A DNA stretch of 13,417 nt from RBG-16-42-24 sp964396785 (GCA_964396785.1 CAYNFU010000021.1:1-13417), one strand, 5' to 3'; shown: positions 5,933 through 13,342, counted from the stretch's first letter. The notes: generated from the letters alone by a model not told the origin. A program made the numbers and translations.

Positions 5933-7538
5933 TGCTACCTTTCCCATACCAGAAGTCAAAAATTTCTCTGGCAACGGGTCCAGCAACTCTCGAGCCTTCA
6001 CCCGCTCCTTCAACCAAAACAGTCATTATGATATCGGGAAACTCCTGTGGTGAAAAAACGCTGAACCAGGCGTGGGTTTTGGCGTCGACATTTGTTTCGG
6101 CTGTTCCGGTTTTGCAAGATACTCTCGGTTCAAAATCAAAAAAAGTAAAACCAGTTCCACCAGAACTACAGGCTTCATTCATTCCCTCCCTAACTAAATC
6201 CAAATTCTCTTTTTTAATTTCTAAGTCCCTGCATTCCCCTTGAACGGCAATTTTTGGATTACATATTTTTCCCGTAGCAATGGCTGATATGGCTCGATTA
6301 ACCCCTATGAGGGTTAAGGCAAGATCTCCCTGTCCAATTGCAACGTGGTAAGTATTCCCCAAAAACCACCTCTCTCCTTTTACCCTAGCTTTCCATTCGG
6401 GAGTTGGCACAAGCCCGGAAATCTCTCCCGGTAAATCAATCCCAGAAACTTCTCCCAATCCAAATTTATTTGCCCAGGAAGCCAGAGTTTCAATTCCCAC
6501 AAATTCCCCCAATTTATAGAAAAATGTGTCGGTTGAACGTGCAAGAGCCCGAGTAATATCGATATTGCCTTCAGTTCGCCCGTACTGGGTAAAATACCAG
6601 TTTGAGTAGGAAAAAGTTCCAATGGTGATTACCCCCGGGTCCTCAAAGACAAAGTCTTTATCAACCTTACCCTCTTCAAGGGCCGCAACAGCTACTATTG
6701 GTTTAAACACACTTCCCGGGTGATACATTCCGCCGATGGCTCGATTAAAGAATGGCAGATCGACGTCTTTTAACGCCTCCTCGACTTTGTCTGCTTCTTT
6801 CTTTTGGGTCATAATATTGGGGTCAAACGAAGGATAGGAAAAAAGAACGAGTACTCTCCCTTTAGCATCAGTCGCAACCACCGCCCCTTTTTTTCCGTTC
6901 ATAGCTTCTGCCGTCTTTAGCTGAAGGGGAGCGTCAATTGAAGTCTTTAAATCCTCCCCTGCGATTGGCTCCTTTCTTCCAAGAGTTCTTACCCTCCGAC
7001 CACTCGTATCGACTTCAACCAGCTCCTCTCCGTCGACCCCCGCCAAAATACATTCATAAACCTCCTCAAGCCCCGCACGTCCGACCAGAGCTCCCAATTT
7101 CCTCGGGCCCTTCTGGGGACATTCGGCATTTACCTTACCCAATTCTTCCTCACTAACTTCTCCTAAATACCCGCTTACGTGTGCAAACTCGTATCCGTAT
7201 TTATATTCCCTTTCCCATTCGCTGATTATTTCCTCAAGTGGCGCCCCCTCGGTTTCGGAAATTTTCTCGTAGCCCTTCTCGGGGTCAAAAATAACCCTTT
7301 TTGCTACTTCCTTATTGCCCACTAAAACTTCTCCACCGCGGGCGATGATATTGCCTCTGGGAGCGGTAATTGGAACTCTCCTTACACGATTTCCTTCAGA
7401 AAGCGCGCGGTAGTATCCCCCTTTTATGATTTGAAGTTCAAGAAGCCGGCCGAAAAGAACTAGAAAACCTAAAATCATTAGTCCCCTCAAAAACCAAGAA
7501 AGCCAACTTTGAACTTTTGAAGACACATAAGTTTCCAT
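5925..7538 (-). CDS. mrdA: Penicillin-binding protein 2 (elongation-type class B transpeptidase)
   Basis: 537 residues. It cross-links peptidoglycan during cell elongation. One N-terminal membrane helix (about residues 13-36) anchors the protein, and the rest lies outside the membrane. The linker region RVRRVPITAPRGNIIAR opens the dimerisation domain. The transpeptidase domain carries SxxK as Ser276-Val-Phe-Lys279, SxD as Ser335-Thr-Asp337, and KTG as Lys476-Thr-Gly478. SxD in place of SxN is seen in PBP2-type enzymes and fits the elongation role. The protein is short for the family because the dimerisation region is reduced. The ATG lies one base after the mreB stop, and GGGG about 8 bases before it can serve as ribosome site. 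MreB next door supports the elongasome assignment; mreC, mreD and rodA are not between them. Confidence 0.93.
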   Translation of the reverse strand: METYVSSKVQSWLSWFLRGLMILGFLVLFGRLLELQIIKGGYYRALSEGNRVRRVPITAPRGNIIARGGEVLVGNKEVAKRVIFDPEKGYEKISETEGAPLEEIISEWEREYKYGYEFAHVSGYLGEVSEEELGKVNAECPQKGPRKLGALVGRAGLEEVYECILAGVDGEELVEVDTSGRRVRTLGRKEPIAGEDLKTSIDAPLQLKTAEAMNGKKGAVVATDAKGRVLVLFSYPSFDPNIMTQKKEADKVEEALKDVDLPFFNRAIGGMYHPGSVFKPIVAVAALEEGKVDKDFVFEDPGVITIGTFSYSNWYFTQYGRTEGNIDITRALARSTDTFFYKLGEFVGIETLASWANKFGLGEVSGIDLPGEISGLVPTPEWKARVKGERWFLGNTYHVAIGQGDLALTLIGVNRAISAIATGKICNPKIAVQGECRDLEIKKENLDLVREGMNEACSSGGTGFTFFDFEPRVSCKTGTAETNVDAKTHAWFSVFSPQEFPDIIMTVLVEGAGEGSRVAGPVAREIFDFWYGKGSND

Positions 7539-7539
7539 T

Positions 7540-8595
7540 TTAAAAGCCCCGACTGACCCTAATTTTCCCCAGAAGCCGAGCGTCCTCTAAAACCTTTGCA
7601 CACCCGCGAACGACACAAGTTAAAGGATCCTCGGCAATTGCCACTGGCATTTTTGTCTCCTCCCCAACTACCTTATCAATTCCAGGTAGTAAACTTCCAC
7701 CCCCGGCCATAACAATTCCTTTTTCCATAATATCTGAAACAAGCTCTGGAGGCGTCTCTCCGAGGCAATCAGAAACCGCCGAGATAATCTCCTGCAGAGT
7801 TGGTGCGAGAGCCTCTCTTATTTCACTACTCGAGAGTTTTACCGACTTGGGAAGACCGGTTTCCAAGTCCCTTCCCCTAACCACGGCGAATCTTTCCTTT
7901 TCCTCGGCTTTGGCGCTACCGATTGAAATTTTGACCTCCTCGGCGGTGGGCTGACCAAGAAGTAGAGAGTACTTGAGGCGTACATAGTTTATTATCGCCT
8001 CGTCCATTTCATCCCCAGCAATCCTGACCGAGCGCCCTAGGACTATTCCACCCAAAGAAATTACCGCAATTTCGCTCGTCCCACCCCCAATGTCTACTAC
8101 AAAAAGTCCCTCTGGTTCCTCTACAGGAAGACCCGCGCCAATTGCGGCTGCCATTGGTTCCTCAATAAGGTGCGCTTCTCGGGCCCCCGCAGAGAGAGCC
8201 GCATCAGCTACCGCCCTCCTTTCTACTTCGGTTACCCCAGACGGGATACCTATGACAATCCTGGGCCTGGGAATTTTTGGAATAACTCCCCCTGACTCGT
8301 GAACCTTCTTTATGTAATGGGCTAGCATCGCTGCGGTTGCGTCAAAATCGGCAATTACTCCGTGCCTTAGAGGCCTTATTGTCTCAATTGTTGCTGGAGC
8401 ACGCCCGAGCATCTTTTTAGCAGATGTTCCAATCGCTAGAATCTCCTTGGTTCTTTTGTGCCTTGCAACTACCGAGGGCTCACGAATAACAATCCCGCGC
8501 CCGGCAACCCAAACGAGGGTGTTTGCGGTACCCAAATCAATTCCCACGTCGTGGGAAAAAAATCCAAATATTTTATTTATGAAAGGTAAGGCCAT
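7540..8595 (-). CDS. mreB: Rod shape-determining protein MreB
   Basis: 351 residues, full length. This bacterial actin homologue polymerises under the membrane and guides wall synthesis. The N-terminal MALPFINKIFGFF is a hydrophobic, amphipathic membrane-targeting stretch. Actin-fold nucleotide motifs are visible: phosphate-1 VGIDLGTANT (17-26), the connect/phosphate-2 segment FVVDIGGGTSE (165-175), EEPMAAAIGAGLP, and the adenosine motif IVMAGGGSLLPGID (294-307). It is the first gene of the leftward block, with PBP2 starting one base after its stop. A promoter is proposed at 8625-8652. No strong Shine-Dalgarno precedes the ATG. Confidence 0.97.
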   Translation of the reverse strand: MALPFINKIFGFFSHDVGIDLGTANTLVWVAGRGIVIREPSVVARHKRTKEILAIGTSAKKMLGRAPATIETIRPLRHGVIADFDATAAMLAHYIKKVHESGGVIPKIPRPRIVIGIPSGVTEVERRAVADAALSAGAREAHLIEEPMAAAIGAGLPVEEPEGLFVVDIGGGTSEIAVISLGGIVLGRSVRIAGDEMDEAIINYVRLKYSLLLGQPTAEEVKISIGSAKAEEKERFAVVRGRDLETGLPKSVKLSSSEIREALAPTLQEIISAVSDCLGETPPELVSDIMEKGIVMAGGGSLLPGIDKVVGEETKMPVAIAEDPLTCVVRGCAKVLEDARLLGKIRVSRGF

Positions 8596-8624
8596 AAAAA
8601 CTAACTCTTAAAATTTGCTCCACA

Positions 8625-8652
8625 AGTATAACGACGGAGGCAAGCTTTGCAA
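8625..8652 (-). promoter_or_regulatory. Putative promoter of the mreB-PBP2-dprA block
   Basis: On the minus strand TTGCAA (8647-8652) and TATACT (8625-8630) are separated by 16 bases, giving an expected start near 8618 and a leader of about 23 bases. The -35 lies within a perfect 10-base palindrome CTTTGCAAAG (8645-8654), which could be an operator. The mreB gene and the rightward ligase-like gene diverge from this 104-base gap. Confidence 0.5.
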
Positions 8653-8699
8653 AGACCAAATCCCTTTTATTTTGCCTTCTAAACGTGTAAATTGGGCAT

Positions 8700-10694
8700 A
8701 TGAAGAAATTTCTGGAAAAAGGGGTGGGGGTTGTCTTTAATATCCTTTTTTTCTTTACTCCACTAATACTTTTCCCCAAGACCTCGGAACTTTTTGAATT
8801 TAACAAAATAGTTTTCATCTATTTAACCACAATCCTAATAGTTACCCTTTGGCTGACAAAAATGGTTCTAGCCAAAAAAATCATATTCCGTCGCACAATA
8901 ATAGATTTGCCTTTAATAATTTTTCTTATCTCTCAATTTTTAAGCTCCCTCACTTCAATAGATAGACATACATCTTTCCTTGGCTACTATGGTCGCTTTA
9001 ACGGAGGGCTCCTCTCAACTCTCTCCTATTCACTTCTCTACTGGGCTCTAGTTTCCAATTTAAACGCCAAAGCTACCATTAAGGCTCTCTATTTTCTCTT
9101 TGCTTCCTCCTTCCTGGTAGCGATTTATGGGGTTTTACAGCACTTTGGAGTAGATAGTGACCTCTGGGTTCAAGACGTAAAAAATCGCGTCTTTTCAACA
9201 CTCGGTCAGCCCAATTGGCTAGCGACGTTCCTTGCTGCCCTAATCCCTCTTTCTTGGGCTCTTTCCTTAAAAGAAAAAAGGTTAGCTTTCTGGGGACTAT
9301 CTATTCTTTTTTTTATCGTCCTACTTTATACGAAGTCCCGCTCGGGCATCTTGGGTTTTTTCGTAGCTTTTATAGTCTTTTGGGGGCTTACCATTAAATC
9401 TAAACGGGGAAAATTTGGCAATTTAATAAAAACATTTTCACTGGTTACAGTTTCTTTCCTGGCTATTGCTTTCCTTGTGGGAACTCCGTGGACTCCCAAC
9501 TTAGAAAATATAATTTCCCAAAATTTGCCCAGCGAATCCGAAAATATATTGCCCGCCGAGCCTGGAGGGACCGAATCGGGGGAAATAAGGAAAATCGTCT
9601 GGAAGGGGGCCATTGCGGTGTTTCGAAACTACCCGTTAACCGGAAGTGGGGTCGAGACTTTCGCCTATTCTTTTTATGAATTTCGTCCTAGGGAGCTTAA
9701 TTTAGTTTCTGAATGGGATTTTCTTTTTAACAAGGCTCACAACGAATACCTCAATATGGGAGCAACGTCTGGCATACTTGGTTTAGCTAGTTATCTTATC
9801 CTTATTGGCTCATCCCTTTTTCTCATATTTAAAATAGAGAACCCCCTAAAGTATGCTCTTGGAGCGGGTTATATTAGTATTTTGGTTGTCAATTTCTTTG
9901 GTTTTTCAACAACCACAACTTCACTCCTTTTTTATCTTTTTCCTGGAGTTGCCATTGCAACCTCTGGACAAAAAGAGTTCAAAGTGCCAAGAGAAAAATT
10001 ATCCGTTACCCAAAAGGTGTTACTCTTATTAACCATACCTTTAGTGGCCTATGTCCTATTTGCTATTTCAAAATATTGGTATTCAGATTTGCTTTTCGCA
10101 AAAGGTAGGATTTTGAGTGATGAAGAAAATTTTCAAGAGGCCAAAAGAACCCTTTCTTATGCAATTATGCTATCCCCCAATGAGGCAACTTTCCGTAACG
10201 AACTCGCCCAAGTCCTCTCATATGAATCTTTAGCCCTTAGTAAGAAGGGGGATGAGAAGGAAGCAGTTCGAATTGCCAATGAGGCGATCAAAACCTCACA
10301 AGAGGCCATCGGGATTTCACCCCGAAACTTACTTCTTTTAAGGGGAAGGGCAAGTATTCTTGTCAGACTCTCAGCGCTTGACCCAATCTATATTCACGAA
10401 GCCAAAGATACGATGCTTCAAGAGACCAAATATTCACCGACAGATGCAAAGCTTTTTTACAACCTTGGCCTTGCCTATGCCAGAATTGGACAGACTAATG
10501 ATGCACTTTCCACGCTTGAGAAGACTGTAGCTCTCAAAGAAAATTACCGGGACGCAAGGTACGCTCTTGCCCTACTTTACCTTAGAGAAAATCGCCGAGA
10601 AGACGCCGCGGAAGAGCTTTCCTATATACTTACACACATTGACCCCGAGGACGCCCTAGTTCAACAAGAGCTTCACGAGATAACTGGAAAATAA
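8700..10694 (+). CDS. O-antigen ligase/polymerase-family (Wzy/WaaL-like) membrane protein with C-terminal TPR repeats
   Basis: 664 residues. Residues about 10-455 hold roughly ten to twelve hydrophobic helices. Wzy_C-type signatures are NGGLLSTLSYSLLYW, STLGQPNWLATFLAALIPLS (about 166-185), LLYTKSRSGILGF, the extracytoplasmic loop with GSGVETFAYSFYEFRP, and HNEYLNMGATSGILGL (347-362). Family members move or polymerise undecaprenyl-linked glycans on the outer face of the cytoplasmic membrane, or glycosylate surface proteins. After the last helix (about 437-456), residues about 460-660 form TPR-like helical pairs such as FYNLGLAYARIGQTNDALSTLEKTV, consistent with partner or acceptor binding. 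Whether it is a ligase, a polymerase or a protein O-oligosaccharyltransferase cannot be decided from sequence. It diverges from mreB, and its stop is 20 bases before def. No clear ribosome site precedes the ATG. Confidence 0.88.
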   Translation: MKKFLEKGVGVVFNILFFFTPLILFPKTSELFEFNKIVFIYLTTILIVTLWLTKMVLAKKIIFRRTIIDLPLIIFLISQFLSSLTSIDRHTSFLGYYGRFNGGLLSTLSYSLLYWALVSNLNAKATIKALYFLFASSFLVAIYGVLQHFGVDSDLWVQDVKNRVFSTLGQPNWLATFLAALIPLSWALSLKEKRLAFWGLSILFFIVLLYTKSRSGILGFFVAFIVFWGLTIKSKRGKFGNLIKTFSLVTVSFLAIAFLVGTPWTPNLENIISQNLPSESENILPAEPGGTESGEIRKIVWKGAIAVFRNYPLTGSGVETFAYSFYEFRPRELNLVSEWDFLFNKAHNEYLNMGATSGILGLASYLILIGSSLFLIFKIENPLKYALGAGYISILVVNFFGFSTTTTSLLFYLFPGVAIATSGQKEFKVPREKLSVTQKVLLLLTIPLVAYVLFAISKYWYSDLLFAKGRILSDEENFQEAKRTLSYAIMLSPNEATFRNELAQVLSYESLALSKKGDEKEAVRIANEAIKTSQEAIGISPRNLLLLRGRASILVRLSALDPIYIHEAKDTMLQETKYSPTDAKLFYNLGLAYARIGQTNDALSTLEKTVALKENYRDARYALALLYLRENRREDAAEELSYILTHIDPEDALVQQELHEITGK

Positions 10695-10700
10695 CTAGGG

Positions 10701-10706
10701 TATAAT
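10701..10706 (+). promoter_or_regulatory. Perfect -10 element before def, probable leaderless start
   Basis: TATAAT at 10701-10706 matches the consensus exactly. Only 8 bases separate it from the def ATG at 10715, so the expected transcription start lies at or just before the start codon, and no Shine-Dalgarno is possible. The -35 position (about 10678-10683) is poor. Confidence 0.55.
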
Positions 10707-10714
10707 ACTTAACT

Positions 10715-11236
10715 ATGGTCAGAAAAATACTAGACGCCAAAGACCCTTACTTGAGGCAAGTGTCAAAGCCGGTAGGGGCTATTGATAAAAAGGTAGAGGG
10801 TCTAATTCGAGATCTCAAGGATACGCTTAGGATTCAAAAGGATCCTGAAGGAGTGGGTCTTGCCGCCCCGCAAATTGGAAAGAATGTGAGAATCTTCTAT
10901 ATCAGCCATAAAGGGGTTTCGGAAATTTTTATTAACCCTGAAATTGTCTCACTGGGACCTCTAAGAAAAGATCCCGAAAAAGAAAAAATCATGGAAGGTT
11001 GCCTTTCCCTCCCCCATTACTACGGACCCCTTGAAAGGGCCGGGAGTGTGACCCTCAAATACAGGGACGAAGAAGGAAACAAAAAAATAAAAACTATAAA
11101 AGGGTTCTTAGCCCAAATAATTCAGCACGAGGTAGACCACTTAAATGGAGTCCTTTTTGTAGATAGGATCTTAGAACAGAAGAAAAAACTCTATAAACTC
11201 ATCGACGAGGAAGAATGGGAAGAAGTTGAAATATGA
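10715..11236 (+). CDS. def: Peptide deformylase
   Basis: 173 residues, normal length. It removes the formyl group from the N-terminal formyl-methionine of nascent proteins at the ribosome. All three catalytic motifs are intact: GVGLAAPQIG (46-55), EGCLSLP (94-100) with metal ligand Cys96, and QHEVDH (137-142) giving His138, Glu139 and His142. The N-terminus aligns with the family start. The last codons overlap the fmt start by 4 bases (ATGA), the classic def-fmt pairing, so the formylating and deformylating enzymes should be made together. Confidence 0.98.
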   Translation: MVRKILDAKDPYLRQVSKPVGAIDKKVEGLIRDLKDTLRIQKDPEGVGLAAPQIGKNVRIFYISHKGVSEIFINPEIVSLGPLRKDPEKEKIMEGCLSLPHYYGPLERAGSVTLKYRDEEGNKKIKTIKGFLAQIIQHEVDHLNGVLFVDRILEQKKKLYKLIDEEEWEEVEI

Positions 11237-12171
11237 AGATAGTTTTTTTCGGAACTCCTGACTTTGTACTTCCTATTTTAGATCTACTTCATAAAACATT
11301 TAGAGATAGGTCAAACGAGTCAGGAGTCGTTGCGGTCGTGACCCAAAAACCCAAGCCCACGGGACGCGAGCAAAAATTGACTTATTCCCCCGTTGATACT
11401 TGGGCATACAAAAGGGGTATCGAAGTTATTCATGAACTAGCCAGTTCCCCTTCGGCAGATTTAGGGATACTCGCCGCATATGGAGAAATCATACCCCAAG
11501 CCGTCATAGATAAATTCAAATTTGGAATTCTTAACGTCCACCCATCACTCCTTCCCAAGTATCGAGGCGCCTCCCCCATCCAGGCAGCAATCGCCTCAGG
11601 TGATGCCCAGACTGGAGTCTCTATCATAAGAATTGATACGCAAATGGACCACGGGCCAATTGTCTCCCAGTTTAAAGAAGACATAGTGGGTACAGACACT
11701 TTGGAAACTTTAAGACTCAAGTTGTTTGAAAGGTCGGCTCAAGTCTTGGTAGAGCTTATTGCGCCCTTTATTCAGGGGAAAATTAACCTAAGGGAACAAA
11801 ACCACGACGAAGCAACGTATACAACTCTAGTCAAAAAGGAACACGGTCTTATCCCTTCTAAATATATTAAAAAGGCTATTTTGGGTAAGGAAGCTGCGGG
11901 AAGTTGGGTTATTCCTTTTATTAAAGATTATTCTTTAACCCCGGCACCTAGGTCAATTGAGGCATTCATTCGTGCACTCACCCCCTGGCCAGGCGTTTGG
12001 ACTCAGGTAAATCTCGCCGGTGACAAAAAACAACCCCCAAGAAGATTAAAAATCCTCAAGGCCCATTTAGACGAAGGCAGACTTATTTTTGATGAAGTTC
12101 AGCTTGAAGGAAAAAACCCAGTCTCTTGGGAAGAATTTCAAAGAGGCTACCCTACGGCTAAGCTTGAATAG
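11233..12171 (+). CDS. fmt: Methionyl-tRNA formyltransferase
   Basis: 312 residues, full length. It transfers a formyl group from 10-formyltetrahydrofolate to the amino group of Met-tRNAi. The N-terminal Rossmann-type domain begins MKIVFFGTPDF. LAAYGEIIP and the signature NVHPSLLPKYRGASPIQAAI give catalytic Asn101 and His103, and IIRIDTQMDHGPIV gives Asp139. The C-terminal OB-like domain (about 205-312) includes FIRALTPWPGVW. The ribosome site is AGAAG inside the end of def. The 3' end overlaps the end of rpmB on the other strand by 25 bases. With folate needed here and by the thymidylate synthase homologue, one-carbon folate supply links the two ends of the window. Confidence 0.97.
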   Translation: MKIVFFGTPDFVLPILDLLHKTFRDRSNESGVVAVVTQKPKPTGREQKLTYSPVDTWAYKRGIEVIHELASSPSADLGILAAYGEIIPQAVIDKFKFGILNVHPSLLPKYRGASPIQAAIASGDAQTGVSIIRIDTQMDHGPIVSQFKEDIVGTDTLETLRLKLFERSAQVLVELIAPFIQGKINLREQNHDEATYTTLVKKEHGLIPSKYIKKAILGKEAAGSWVIPFIKDYSLTPAPRSIEAFIRALTPWPGVWTQVNLAGDKKQPPRRLKILKAHLDEGRLIFDEVQLEGKNPVSWEEFQRGYPTAKLE

Positions 12172-12398
12172 GAAGGAATTCTACCGTCTTTTTTGAATCT
12201 TTTAATGCATTTTGCACAAAGCTTCATTGAAAGCCTCTTTCCCGAAAGAACTACAGAAACTTTTTGAAGATTGGGTTTAAAGACGCGAATAGTTTTTTGA
12301 GCGCGTTTTTTCCACCTTTTCCCGGCAACACCCCTCCCGTGCCTTTGGCTACGGCCGGCAACTGTCGTTTTTCCACAATTGTCACAAATGTAGGACAT
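12147..12398 (-). CDS. rpmB: 50S ribosomal protein L28 (bL28), zinc-ribbon form
   Basis: 83 residues from ATG 12396-12398. A part of the large ribosomal subunit. SYICDNCGKTTVAGRS at the start and the late CAKCIKRFKKDGRI give two Cys pairs of a zinc ribbon, and the basic middle GRGVAGKRWKKRAQKTIRVF is typical of L28. The reading frame is open further upstream to 12518, but those 40 extra residues match nothing in the family, run across the promoter and lie over the divergent M50 gene, so the internal Met is the start. The last nine or so residues (PSYSSLAVG) extend past the usual end and overlap the end of fmt on the opposite strand. Confidence 0.93.
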   Translation of the reverse strand: MSYICDNCGKTTVAGRSQRHGRGVAGKRWKKRAQKTIRVFKPNLQKVSVVLSGKRLSMKLCAKCIKRFKKDGRIPSYSSLAVG

Positions 12399-12423
12399 AC
12401 TCTGGAATAGTAACTTGCCGGAC

Positions 12424-12452
12424 ATTATACTATGAATACTTTTTACGAACAA
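12424..12452 (-). promoter_or_regulatory. Promoter of rpmB
   Basis: On the minus strand TTGTTC (12447-12452) and a perfect TATAAT (12424-12429) are spaced by 17 bases. The expected start is near 12417, giving a leader of about 19 bases. The -35 touches the start codon of the divergent M50 gene. Confidence 0.55.
12426..12431 (+). promoter_or_regulatory. Possible -10 for the M50 protease, overlapping the rpmB -10
   Basis: TATACT at 12426-12431 matches five of six -10 bases on the plus strand and shares four positions with the opposite-strand TATAAT of rpmB. There is no good -35. If it is used, the leader before ATG 12452 is about 13 bases without a Shine-Dalgarno. Confidence 0.35.
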
Positions 12453-13111
12453 TGACAATAATAGTTTGGATTCTGGCATTTTTAATTGCAATAACAATTC
12501 ATGAGGCCGCCCATGCATACGTCGCCGATAGGCTTGGAGACCCTACCCCTAGGCTTCAAGGAAGGCTTTCCCTCAATCCTATCGTCCACTACGATCCAAT
12601 CGGTACAACCCTTCTTTTTTTCTTGGTAATACTTCGAGCGGTCACTCAAAACCCCGCAATAATTCCTTTTGGTTGGGCAAAACCTGTCCGCTTTGACCCG
12701 TATAACCTGGCTAACCCCAGACGCGATTCTGCCCTTATTTCTCTTGCTGGGCCCGCCTCAAACCTCATTTTGGCAGCACTCATTTCAATTGTATTTCGCC
12801 TGACCTATACTCCATTCTCTCCACTTTCGTTTCTATATGCACTTGCCCTTCCTGTAATTTTTCTCAACGTGGCCCTTGCAGTATTTAATTTAATTCCTGT
12901 CCACCCCCTAGACGGAGGAAAAATCTTAGTGGGCCTATTACCTAGTAAGGAGGCTCGCGAGGCTGACCTTTTCCTTGGGCGCTACGGAATGATAATTCTA
13001 TTTCTTCTTATATTTCCAACCTTCGGAGGAGCTTCCCCAGTATCTCTAGTAATTTCTCCAATAATCAATTTTCTTCTTAGCATTCTTGCCCCAGCCTCAT
13101 CAATTATTTAG
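12452..13111 (+). CDS. Site-2 protease-like M50 family membrane zinc metalloprotease
   Basis: 219 residues, a compact member of the family that cuts substrates within or next to the membrane. The first helix carries HEAAH (17-21), with zinc ligands His17 and His21 and catalytic Glu18. The later helix carries FNLIPVHPLDGGKI (145-158), with the third ligand Asp154. About five or six hydrophobic segments are present, including 52-65, 95-116, 126-148 and 177-215. There is no PDZ domain, as in the small SpoIVFB/Rip-like M50B proteins. The substrate is unknown and no anti-sigma factor gene is in the window. The ATG at 12452 puts the HExxH motif at the usual distance from the N-terminus. It is divergent from rpmB and followed by the structured RNA region. 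Confidence 0.92.
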   Translation: MTIIVWILAFLIAITIHEAAHAYVADRLGDPTPRLQGRLSLNPIVHYDPIGTTLLFFLVILRAVTQNPAIIPFGWAKPVRFDPYNLANPRRDSALISLAGPASNLILAALISIVFRLTYTPFSPLSFLYALALPVIFLNVALAVFNLIPVHPLDGGKILVGLLPSKEAREADLFLGRYGMIILFLLIFPTFGGASPVSLVISPIINFLLSILAPASSII

Positions 13112-13134
13112 TTCTTAAAGCCCTTGACCGCATT

Positions 13135-13143
13135 TGATAGAAT
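13135..13143 (+). promoter_or_regulatory. Extended -10 before the structured RNA
   Basis: TGA-TAGAAT (TG at 13135-13136, hexamer 13138-13143) fits an extended -10. The expected start, about 13150, is the first base of the closing stem of the RNA described next. A TTGACC at 13124-13129 is too close (8 bases) to be its -35. Confidence 0.4.
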
Positions 13144-13149
13144 AGTAAT

Positions 13150-13293
13150 GACCCTGCTAAGGGGTACCGAGGCAAAACTATCCTGACCACGTTTTCAATC
13201 GGGAGGGCGGAGTCCCGGCACCGTAAAGGTACTGGGCAGCTCACCCACCTGGAAGTTTTCCAGGACAGTTTTGCCCGATCCTGAAGCAGGGTC
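13150..13293 (+). ncRNA. Unidentified structured RNA, long rod-like fold
   Basis: Bases 13112-13342 hold no protein gene but fold strongly. GACCCTGCT (13150-13158) pairs perfectly with AGCAGGGTC (13285-13293). Inside an asymmetric loop, 13171-13185 pairs with 13261-13275 as 14 base pairs with one A-C mismatch. The apical part can form small hairpins: CGGGA/TCCCG (13200-13217), ACC/GGT (13220-13230) and TGGG/CCCA (13233-13247). An alternative hairpin CCTGGAA-GTT-TTCCAGG (13248-13264) would compete with the top of the long helix. GTACC (13164-13168) could also pair with GGTAC (13228-13232). The overall rod with internal bubbles recalls 6S RNA, but no 6S, SRP, RNase P or tmRNA signature is recognised. 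It lies between the M50 gene and a tRNA on the same strand, with its own possible promoter. The strand is inferred from that promoter. Confidence 0.6.
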
Positions 13294-13324
13294 GTTCGTT
13301 TAGCTTCAATTTACCTCCTTTTTC

Positions 13325-13333
13325 TGGTATAAT
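13325..13333 (+). promoter_or_regulatory. Extended -10 promoter of the tRNA
   Basis: TGG-TATAAT (TG at 13325-13326, hexamer 13328-13333) is a perfect extended -10. The expected start near 13340 is 2-3 bases before the tRNA. The -35 (TTCAAT at 13305-13310, 17-base spacer) is weak. Confidence 0.6.
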
Positions 13334-13342
13334 CTCCCTTGT

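Noticed and set aside
5933..6013. Longer DprA start at 6013
   Set aside because: It would overlap PBP2 by 89 bases, and these residues are PBP2 sequence in another frame. The ATG at 5930-5932 has a better ribosome site.
6525..6540. SxD instead of SxN in the PBP, as a possible inactivating change
   Set aside because: SxD is usual in PBP2-type transpeptidases, and the SxxK and KTG motifs are intact.
8573..8818. 81-residue minus-strand open frame across the mreB/ligase gap
   Set aside because: It overlaps two good genes and the divergent promoter region and shows no recognisable protein features.
12399..12518. N-terminal 40-residue extension of L28
   Set aside because: It overlaps the divergent M50 gene and its own promoter and resembles no L28 N-terminus. 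The internal ATG at 12396-12398 gives a normal L28.
13124..13143. TTGACC with TAGAAT 8 bases later, similar to TTGACG with TAGAAT 7 bases later after dprA (5000-5018, minus strand)
   Set aside because: The spacing is far too short for a sigma70 promoter, two cases can be chance, and one overlaps the dprA stop codon.
13150..13293. Reading the structured region as SRP RNA, RNase P RNA, tmRNA, 5S rRNA or a T-box
   Set aside because: None of the conserved sequence blocks of these families could be found by eye.
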